From assembly GCA_026416715.1 (NCBI GenBank), contig JAOAEQ010000035.1, forward strand, positions 1-24,927: 24,927 nucleotides of DNA. Direction: 5' to 3'. The notes under the pieces were generated by a model, which saw nothing but the letters and a program-made list of their open reading frames with translations, did no database searches and was not told where the DNA came from. This DNA is from a bacterium (GTDB lineage Bacteria; UBP4; UBA4092; JAOAEQ01). The position numbers were made by a program, and so were the translations under genes. Shown here one piece after another: positions 19,693-24,927 of the stretch (position 1 is the stretch's first letter; every line of letters begins with the position of its first letter).

Positions 19693-19719
19693 CGCCGAGG
19701 TCGCCGAGAACGCCGAGGT
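19693..19719. repeat. Three tandem copies of a 9-bp CGCCGAGNN unit
   Basis: CGCCGAGGT, CGCCGAGAA and CGCCGAGGT follow one another directly, preceded by CTTTTCAC. This is the widespread ACCGC(A/C/G)GAG-type period-9 repeat of environmental bacterial genomes. The final bases of the window begin a second copy. Confidence 0.7.
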
Positions 19720-19817
19720 TCACAATAGATACACATGATGCATCGGGACGAATCGAGTTGACTAAAAGAATAATTCATACATGCAATACAAACAAAATAT
19801 AATTGCAAAAAATCCGC

Positions 19818-19846
19818 TTGATTTTATCATAAGAATTAGATATAAT
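19818..19846 (+). promoter_or_regulatory. Promoter of the cobalamin-riboswitch operon
   Basis: TTGATT (19818-19823), exactly 17 bp, then a perfect TATAAT (19841-19846). Transcription would start near 19853, about 18 nt before the first riboswitch helix. Confidence 0.75.
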
Positions 19847-19870
19847 AATTTTATCAATTGAAAGAAAACG

Positions 19871-20037
19871 ATATTCAGGTGTTAGGGAAAGTGGTGAAAT
19901 AATCCACTGCGGTCCCGCCACTGTGATTGGGAACGAAACCTAGCGCGAAGTCACTGTTTCGATACCTATCGAAATGGGAAGACGTAGGGAGTAGGAAGAA
20001 CAATTTCGCCCATAAGCCAGGAAACCTGCCTGAATAT
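19871..20037 (+). ncRNA. Cobalamin (vitamin B12) riboswitch aptamer
   Basis: The ends form a perfect 9-bp P1 helix, ATATTCAGG (19871-19879) with CCTGAATAT (20029-20037). Inside are the expected conserved blocks: TTAGGGAAAGTGGTGAAA, then the AATCCACTGCGGTCCCGCC stretch, CACTGTGA, GGGAAGACG, and the B12-box version AAGCCAGGAAACCTGCC (20014-20030). The aptamer binds a cobalamin and normally lowers expression of B12 transport or synthesis genes downstream. It lies just upstream of btuFCD, which fits. The preferred cobalamin form cannot be judged by eye. Confidence 0.93.
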
Positions 20038-20059
20038 GTCCGACTCGATTTCAGTCGAG

Positions 20060-20080
20060 AACCCTTCGCGGTAAAGGGTT
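20060..20080 (+). promoter_or_regulatory. Switching hairpin of the riboswitch expression platform
   Basis: AACCCTT (20060-20066) pairs with AAGGGTT (20074-20080) over a 7-nt loop. The same left arm, extended to AACCCTTC (20060-20067), is also perfectly complementary to GAAGGGTT (20128-20135) inside the terminator. The left arm can therefore act as an antiterminator strand and this hairpin as an anti-antiterminator. This is inferred from complementarity alone. Confidence 0.6.
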
Positions 20081-20105
20081 TGAGGATATATTATTTCGTT
20101 CGAAC

Positions 20106-20148
20106 AATCCCCAACTCTTCGCAACCGGAAGGGTTGGGGATTTTTTTT
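20106..20148 (+). terminator. btuF: Riboswitch-controlled intrinsic terminator ahead of btuF
   Basis: AATCCCCAAC (20106-20115) pairs with GTTGGGGATT (20133-20142). The stem continues inward as TCTTC with GAAGG (one G-U pair) to a 7-nt loop, and is followed by a run of eight T. It ends only a few bases before the btuF start codon. The 3' arm contains GGGGA, the best available ribosome-binding sequence for btuF, so forming the hairpin would also hide it. Confidence 0.88.
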
Positions 20149-20152
20149 GTTT

Positions 20153-21079
20153 ATGCGAGTTGAACGAATCCAACTAAATCCGGCGAATACAACTCCAAAA
20201 ATTCATCTCCTGATTGTATTGGTTTCGTTTTTTTTGGTCTTGCTTTTCTTTACCGCATATTCCGCAACGCAGGTTACCGTTACCGATGAACTCGGTCATA
20301 AAGTTGTTCTTCCGCAATTCCCGCCGAAACGCATTGTTTCGCTTGCACCGAATATAACCGAGATTCTCTTTGCGCTCGGTTTAGAGAGTCGGATAGTCGG
20401 TGTAACTGATTATTGCGATTATCCGGAACGAGCGAAATCGAAACCGAAAATCGGCGGGTTCAGCAACCCAAACCTCGAACAGATTATTGCATTACGTCCG
20501 GATGTGATCATACTTACTGCGGATAGTAATCAAGATGCTATTGCCAACCAGCTCGCGCGACTCAATTTGCCATACTACGTGATTAATCCGGAATCGATTT
20601 TCGGTATTCTAACCACGATTCGGCGGCTCGGTGAAGTTACCGGAACCGTTCCGCAAGCGGAATCGTTAATCCAGCAGTTGGAGCAGCGGATTCTGCAGGT
20701 ACAGCGTAGAACACAAGGTGTCCCGAAACCGAACGTGTTATTTCTCTGGTCAGAACAGCCGCTGATTACCGCCGGACAAGGGACATTCACCGATAGTTTA
20801 ATTTCGCTCGCTGGCGGGAACAATCTTGCGCATAATGCTAAAATCAAATATCCGAAATATAGTCTGGAAGAGATTATCCGGCAGCAACCGGAAGTCATTA
20901 TCGTTGCAAATATGCTGAATCAAGCGGATACAACCGTCTATACCCGATGGCAGAAATGGCAGCAGATACCTGCGGTACGCAATCATCGGGTATATTCGAT
21001 TAACAGCGATATCATTGCGCGACCGAGTCCTAGAATCATTGAAGGACTTGAAACGCTGGAAACCCTCATCCATCGTTGA
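20153..21079 (+). CDS. btuF: Periplasmic cobalamin-binding protein of the B12 ABC transporter
   Basis: A 308-residue class-III solute-binding protein. Residues about 18-40 are a hydrophobic signal segment ending FFTAYSA, with no lipobox cysteine. The mature part begins VTVTDELGHKVVLP and shows the BtuF/FhuD-type lobes: RIVSLAPNITEILFALG, VGVTDYCDYPERA, LRPDVII, and the C-terminal DIIARPSPRIIEGLETL. It captures B12 or corrinoids in the periplasm and delivers them to BtuCD. Family members also bind haem or siderophores; the riboswitch upstream decides for B12. The ATG at 20153 is preferred to a TTG at 20147 that lies in the terminator T-run. GGGGA lies 12 nt upstream, within the terminator arm. 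Confidence 0.88.
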   Translation: MRVERIQLNPANTTPKIHLLIVLVSFFLVLLFFTAYSATQVTVTDELGHKVVLPQFPPKRIVSLAPNITEILFALGLESRIVGVTDYCDYPERAKSKPKIGGFSNPNLEQIIALRPDVIILTADSNQDAIANQLARLNLPYYVINPESIFGILTTIRRLGEVTGTVPQAESLIQQLEQRILQVQRRTQGVPKPNVLFLWSEQPLITAGQGTFTDSLISLAGGNNLAHNAKIKYPKYSLEEIIRQQPEVIIVANMLNQADTTVYTRWQKWQQIPAVRNHRVYSINSDIIARPSPRIIEGLETLETLIHR

Positions 21080-21137
21080 TTGCAAATATCAGAGAACGGC
21101 CGAATGGTGCGTTAACTCGAATAAGGAAATATATCTT

Positions 21138-22169
21138 ATGGTTAAACAATTGATTATTATTCTTTTCGTTCTATTAATCACGTTAGGGATTACCATATGT
21201 TTGAGTACCGGATTCGGTGCAGTTTCGATAAATCCGATAACGACGATGAAAATATTAACCGCTCAGTTTCTTCGGTTCCCTTGGCAGATGAACTGGTCTA
21301 TGACCGAACAAACCATTATCCTTGACGTGCGGTTACCACGAATCCTCGTTGCGTTACTAGCGGGATTCGCGTTAGCGTCAGCGGGCGTGATTTTCCAAGC
21401 GTTACTCCGTAATCCGTTAGCGGATCCGTTCGTTATCGGGGTGAGTTCTGGTGCGGCGGTCGGAGCGGTTATCGCTATGGCATTACCGCTACCGTCATCC
21501 TGGCTTGGTCTCAGCACACTTCCGATTTTTTCTTTCCTAGGTGGGTTGGGAACAATTGTAATCATTTTCGCGATTGCGCAATCGAACGGGCGGTTGCATA
21601 GTATAACGCTATTACTTGCTGGCGTGATTGTGAACGCATTTTTTTCAGCGATAATCATGGTTCTCGCGTCGGTTATAGAAGCAGATAATATTCAGCGATT
21701 TATCCTATGGATGATGGGACATTTAGACATCGTTGACCCGAAATTATTGTTTGTGGTATCACTCTTTCTGTTATTCGGCTGGATAATCTTATGGGTTTAT
21801 TCTCGGCATTTGAATGTGTTAAGTTTAGGTGATGAATCCGCAATGCAATTAGGAATCGACGTTGAACGAACGAAACGAATTGTTTTTATTGCAGCGGCGA
21901 TAATTGCTGGAGCGGTGGTGAGTATCAGTGGGATAATCGGGTTCATTGGCTTAATGATACCGCACATCGTTCGTTCTATTGTCGGGTCAGACCACCGAAT
22001 ATTGTTACCCGCAGCCGGATTAAGCGGTGCCATATTCCTGATTCTTGCGGATACCATCGCGCGAACGATTATCGCGCCAACCGAAATTCCCGTCGGTGTT
22101 ATTACCGCATTAACCGGAGCGCCGTTTTTCATTTATATTTTGCGGTCAAAAAAATGGCGTGGATTCTAG
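21138..22169 (+). CDS. btuC: Vitamin B12 ABC transporter permease
   Basis: A 343-residue FecCD/BtuC-family permease with about ten membrane segments. Family markers are RLPRILVALLAGFALASAG, NPLADPFVIGVSSGAAVGA, and the ATPase-contacting GIIGFIGLMIPHIVR followed by DHRILLPA. It forms the channel dimer that moves cobalamin across the inner membrane. The frame is open back to 21015 inside btuF, but the ATG at 21138 has AAGGA 10 nt upstream and starts at the normal first membrane segment. It follows btuF by 58 bp and, by its stop, overlaps the possible GTG start of btuD. Confidence 0.93.
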   Translation: MVKQLIIILFVLLITLGITICLSTGFGAVSINPITTMKILTAQFLRFPWQMNWSMTEQTIILDVRLPRILVALLAGFALASAGVIFQALLRNPLADPFVIGVSSGAAVGAVIAMALPLPSSWLGLSTLPIFSFLGGLGTIVIIFAIAQSNGRLHSITLLLAGVIVNAFFSAIIMVLASVIEADNIQRFILWMMGHLDIVDPKLLFVVSLFLLFGWIILWVYSRHLNVLSLGDESAMQLGIDVERTKRIVFIAAAIIAGAVVSISGIIGFIGLMIPHIVRSIVGSDHRILLPAAGLSGAIFLILADTIARTIIAPTEIPVGVITALTGAPFFIYILRSKKWRGF

Positions 22170-22194
22170 GTTTCCAGATTCTATAGCAGAAACT

Positions 22195-23469
22195 ATGCAA
22201 CCGCTCATTCAGGTTGAGAAGATAACTTTTGCCTACGGTAGAACCGCTATCTTGTCAGATATAACGTTTGCGGTAGAACCCGGTGAAATCCTCGGGATAA
22301 TTGGCCCGAACGGGTCGGGTAAAACCACCTTACTCCGTTTATTAACCGGCATATTGCAAGCGCAATCTGGAACAATCCTGATTTCTGGGAAGGAAATCGC
22401 ATTGTGGACTCGGAACGAACTTGCCAAACGCATTGCGGTAGTTCCGCAGGATACGTTCGTTCCGTTCAACTATACAGTTCGTGAAATTGTTTTAATGGGA
22501 CGAACGCCGCATTTGCGTCTGCTCCAATTTGAATCGAGTAAAGATGTTGCGATTCTGAACCAAGCGATGGCGTTAACCGATACGCTTGAAGTATCCGAGC
22601 GATATTTCGATGCGTTAAGTGGCGGCGAGAAACAGCGAGCGCTTATCGCGCGAGCGTTGGTGCAAGAGCCGACAATTCTCCTATTAGACGAACCGACAGC
22701 GCATCTCGATTTGAACCATCAGATAGAAATTCTCGATTTAGTGAAACGGTTGAATGTGGAAGAGAATCTAACCGTTATTTTCGTTACGCACGATATAAAT
22801 CTCGCTGCTGGATATTGCCACCGATTAATCCTACTTTTCGACGGAACCATTTTTTGTTCCGGCTCACCGCAAGAAGTGATTACCGAAGAGAATATCCGGC
22901 AGGTGTATGGAACGAACGTGGTTGTCAGTGAACATCCGCTAACCGGCGTTCCGCAAGTGAACCTGCTGAGCTGGAGTCCGTTTGAACGATATGAACCGAA
23001 AACGACTAAGGTTCATGTTATCGGCGGTGGTGGCGCGAGTGCGTCATTATTACGTCGTCTAGCGATTGAAGGGTATCCGGTGACGGTAGGGGTATTGAAC
23101 ATTGGCGATACGGACGAGCTCGTGGCGAATTCGTTACATCTCGAAGTAGTGCGCGAGCAGCCATTTTCGCCGATTTCAGACCAAGCAATGAACCGATGCC
23201 GGAATCTAATCGACCGAACCGATTGCGTTATACTTGCGCGAATTATGGTTGGAAATGGGAATCTAGCGAATTTAGCATTAGCGCTCTACGCCGCTGAACA
23301 GAAGAAACGATTGTTCGTTATCGAACCGCAAGACCCATTTGATTTCACTGGCGGAAAAGCGAAATCGTTCTACGAGCGAATATATCAGCACGGCGCGATT
23401 CGAATAAAACATACCGAAGAGATATTGGAATATCTCGCTCAATACCAAACGGAGGGTAAGCAGGATTGA
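22195..23469 (+). CDS. btuD: Vitamin B12 ABC transporter ATPase with fused C-terminal Rossmann-like domain
   Basis: A 424-residue protein from the ATG at 22195. Residues 1-255 are a complete ABC ATPase: Walker A GPNGSGKT (37-44), Q-loop VVPQD (82-86), signature LSGGEKQRA (141-149), Walker B ILLLDEP (161-167), and H-loop FVTHD (196-200). BtuD and FepC types are normally about 250-270 residues. Here about 155 more follow a short linker: VHVIGGGGASASLLRRL (from 273), VGVLNIGDTD, DCVILARI and IEPQDPFDFTGG, resembling a nucleotide-binding Rossmann-like domain. I know such C-terminal extensions on some cobalamin/iron-type ATPases, but no assigned function. A GTG at 22159, overlapping btuC by 11 nt, is an alternative start that would add 12 residues. 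Confidence 0.92.
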   Translation: MQPLIQVEKITFAYGRTAILSDITFAVEPGEILGIIGPNGSGKTTLLRLLTGILQAQSGTILISGKEIALWTRNELAKRIAVVPQDTFVPFNYTVREIVLMGRTPHLRLLQFESSKDVAILNQAMALTDTLEVSERYFDALSGGEKQRALIARALVQEPTILLLDEPTAHLDLNHQIEILDLVKRLNVEENLTVIFVTHDINLAAGYCHRLILLFDGTIFCSGSPQEVITEENIRQVYGTNVVVSEHPLTGVPQVNLLSWSPFERYEPKTTKVHVIGGGGASASLLRRLAIEGYPVTVGVLNIGDTDELVANSLHLEVVREQPFSPISDQAMNRCRNLIDRTDCVILARIMVGNGNLANLALALYAAEQKKRLFVIEPQDPFDFTGGKAKSFYERIYQHGAIRIKHTEEILEYLAQYQTEGKQD

Positions 23470-24128
23470 ACGCAAATCCGATACTCCGCCGGCAAGATTC
23501 GCAGCGAGTGAAGTGCATGAACCACGCCGGGGTTACGCTCATTGAACTTTTAGCGGTCGTCGCTATCGTTACGCTGCTAGCTGCCGTAGCGATACCGAAC
23601 TATCTCGCGGCGCAACTTCGAGCTAAAGTATCGCGCGCACAAGAAGATTTACGCACGATAGCGACTGCGTTAGAAATATATCGAATTGATAATGAATCGT
23701 ATCCGAGTATGGTAGAACCGGGGTTTATGGGCGGTCCGCCGATCATTCAAGGGTCTGAATTGAAATGGTGGTATGTTCCAAACGTTTTAACCACGCCGAT
23801 TCCGTATCTCTCCAGTTCAAACCTATGGTGTCCGTTTGGCGGGAACTATGATAAATCGGCGTATTTTCCGGATGAAATCTGGCGCCGATACGGTTATGAA
23901 AATATTCCGGAATTGATTCTGAAAGCGCAAACCTGGCCGATATTCCAGCGGCGATATCCGCCGGGTGCAATCCAGTGGAGTGGGTCATGGCGCCTGCAAA
24001 GCGTTGGTCCTGACCGGGTATGGAATCCGTCAGAATTCTATGACCCGAGTAACGGCGTAATCAGTAACGGAGATATTATCCGCACACAACTTGACCCGAC
24101 CGGGAATCGGCCGCATACCTTGAACTGA
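23466..24128 (+). CDS. Prepilin-like protein with type IV N-terminal methylation motif
   Basis: A 220-residue protein from a TTG start, or 203 residues from the ATG at 23517. A basic leader is followed by AG and the hydrophobic helix VTLIELLAVVAIVTLL with the conserved Glu at +5. Prepilin peptidase would cut after Gly; the following residue is Val rather than the usual Phe. A pseudopilin/GspG-like body follows (RAQEDLRTIATALEIYRIDN), ending with YDPSNGVISNGDIIR. The TTG is favoured because GGAGG lies 10 nt upstream inside the btuD end and the start overlaps the btuD stop as TTGA, a coupling arrangement. The role could be pilus, pseudopilus (type II secretion) or surface protein; no assembly genes are in the window. 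Confidence 0.85.
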   Translation: MNANPILRRQDSQRVKCMNHAGVTLIELLAVVAIVTLLAAVAIPNYLAAQLRAKVSRAQEDLRTIATALEIYRIDNESYPSMVEPGFMGGPPIIQGSELKWWYVPNVLTTPIPYLSSSNLWCPFGGNYDKSAYFPDEIWRRYGYENIPELILKAQTWPIFQRRYPPGAIQWSGSWRLQSVGPDRVWNPSEFYDPSNGVISNGDIIRTQLDPTGNRPHTLN

Positions 24129-24137
24129 CTGAGAAAC

Positions 24138-24190
24138 CCGCAGAACCAGACTGGATTCGAGCTGCGAGTCCGAGTAGTCTGATTCTGCGG
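24138..24190 (+). promoter_or_regulatory. Large stem-loop between the two prepilin genes
   Basis: CCGCAGAACCAGACT (24138-24152) pairs with AGTCTGATTCTGCGG (24176-24190), 14 of 15 positions. An inner stem, GGATTCG (24153-24159) with CGAGTCC (24165-24171), includes one G-U pair and a 5-nt loop. No T-run follows, so it is not a normal terminator. It ends 16 nt before the Shine-Dalgarno of the second prepilin gene and could set mRNA stability or the ratio of the two proteins. Confidence 0.6.
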
Positions 24191-24221
24191 TACCACCTTA
24201 ATAGAGAAAGGAGGCGTATAT

Positions 24222-24800
24222 ATGTATATCATAAAACTGCGGCAGTTGACTAGGTTCGAACTCGGATTCACGTTAATCGAGTTGTTGATTGTCGTGGCGA
24301 TAATTGCGATTCTAGCGGCGATCGCGATTCCGAATTTTCTCGCAGCGCAAACGCGCGCGAAAGTTGCGGATAGTGAATCGGCAATGCGAACACTCGCTAC
24401 CGGATTAGAAGCGTATGCTGTTGACCATAACGAGTATCCGTATGTTGGATATACCGTTGATTATCAGCAGAAACTCGTCTGTCTGACGACGCCAGTAGCG
24501 TATTTAACGTCGTTACCGAAGTATAAATGGCAGCCGTGGCTTCCGTTCGGGGCGACGAATCCCGTAGCGTTCTATTATTATACCGACCGGAAAAGTCATG
24601 ATGATTTGATAGCCGGCTGGGGATATCCATGGACGATGTTCGATATTAGCAACAGTCGGAAATGGTATTTGAGTTGTGTTGCGCCAGACGGAGATTATGA
24701 CCAGGCGTGGGACGGAACAACGCCAGGGTCGAATTATCATCTCTACGACCCGACGAATGGGATAACCAGCAACGGCGATTTGATTCGACTCGGTCCGTAA
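24222..24800 (+). CDS. Prepilin-like protein with type IV N-terminal methylation motif
   Basis: A 192-residue protein. A 14-residue leader with Lys and Arg ends at Gly, followed by FTLIELLIVVAIIAILAAIA, a textbook type III signal with Glu at +5. The body begins NFLAAQTRAKVADSESAMRT and continues with LATGLEAYAVDHNEYP, the long-helix arrangement of major pseudopilins. It ends YDPTNGITSNGDLIRLGP, a motif shared with its upstream neighbour. The ATG has a strong Shine-Dalgarno (AAAGGAGG, 24207-24214, 7 nt spacing). The neighbours lack pilus or secretion machinery genes, so the assembly system must be encoded elsewhere. It may be more abundant than the first prepilin given its better initiation site. 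Confidence 0.9.
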   Translation: MYIIKLRQLTRFELGFTLIELLIVVAIIAILAAIAIPNFLAAQTRAKVADSESAMRTLATGLEAYAVDHNEYPYVGYTVDYQQKLVCLTTPVAYLTSLPKYKWQPWLPFGATNPVAFYYYTDRKSHDDLIAGWGYPWTMFDISNSRKWYLSCVAPDGDYDQAWDGTTPGSNYHLYDPTNGITSNGDLIRLGP

Positions 24801-24873
24801 TAGGTTTTTGATTAGGGCTTGATGTATTAATGATCGAGCGGCTGAAAATTTTTCTTTGGTGAGATTTCCAATC

Positions 24874-24917
24874 ATCGGGGTTGGATATATCAAGCCCGAT
24901 TTTATTTCTTTCTTTTT
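24874..24917 (+). terminator. Terminator after the second prepilin gene
   Basis: ATCGGG (24874-24879) pairs with CCCGAT (24895-24900). After one mismatch, TTGG pairs with ATCAA in part. A T-rich tail (TTTTATTTCTTTCTTTTT) follows. An alternative longer-range pairing, GGGCTTGAT (24815-24823) with ATCAAGCCC (24889-24897), uses the same right arm. Either could end the btuFCD-prepilin transcript. Confidence 0.6.
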
Positions 24918-24927
24918 CACCGCAGAG
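24914..24927 (+). repeat. Start of a second period-9 repeat copy, cut by the window end
   Basis: TTTTCACCGCAGAG matches TTTTCACCGCCGAG at 19686-19699 in 13 of 14 bases. The repeat continues beyond the window, so its length is unknown. Confidence 0.5.

Noticed and set aside
19927-20163. A 78-codon plus-strand open frame
   Set aside because: It lies wholly inside the cobalamin riboswitch and its terminator, and the RNA signals are far stronger than any protein resemblance.

Overview
The window looks like a chromosomal segment of an uncultured, diderm (Gram-negative-type) bacterium of moderate GC. The outer membrane is inferred from apolipoprotein N-acyltransferase (lnt). The general character (prepilin-like proteins with a C-terminal YDP(S/T)NG-x-x-SNGD motif, a DUF2723 membrane protein with TPRs, CGCCGAG-type period-9 repeats) recalls candidate-phylum genomes such as Sumerlaeota or Hydrogenedentota. 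No marker here fixes the phylum, so this placement is a guess.

Layout. 1-1609 (-): secreted subtilisin-like S8 protease, cut by the left edge, with its own promoter. 1610-2152: non-coding, with promoters on both strands. 2153-2428 (+): HU-type DNA-binding protein, followed by a bidirectional terminator. 2526-6345 (-): rlmN, rnr and a small membrane-anchored protein of unknown function, apparently one operon. 6549-9376 (+): metallophosphoesterase and ligA, divergent from rlmN. 9596-13376 (+): metallo-beta-lactamase-fold hydrolase and a 1013-residue DUF2723 membrane protein with C-terminal TPRs. 13546-17769 (-): lon (own promoter) and lnt. 17948-19213 (-): rplM-rpsI operon with a near-consensus promoter and a clear terminator; the S9 protein carries an unusual 120-residue N-terminal extension. 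19214-20152: a long non-coding stretch holding a cluster of short palindromes, a period-9 tandem repeat, and a strong promoter driving a cobalamin riboswitch with a terminator. 20153-23466 (+): btuF-btuC-btuD vitamin B12 uptake genes; the ATPase has a fused C-terminal Rossmann-like domain. 23466-24800 (+): two prepilin-like genes, the first overlapping the end of btuD, and then a terminator.

How the genes work together. The best-defined regulatory unit is the right-hand one. A promoter (19818-19846) feeds a B12 riboswitch (19871-20037). Its downstream sequence can form either an intrinsic terminator (20106-20148) or a competing antiterminator pairing (20060-20067 with 20128-20135). The terminator arm also contains the only plausible ribosome-binding site of btuF, so B12 could control both transcription and translation. 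The first prepilin gene is arranged to be translationally coupled to btuD, which would place a pilin-like surface or secretion component under the B12 switch. The rest is mostly housekeeping: translation, RNA decay, rRNA methylation, DNA ligation, proteolysis and lipoprotein maturation.

No tRNA, rRNA, CRISPR array or intact insertion sequence was recognised.
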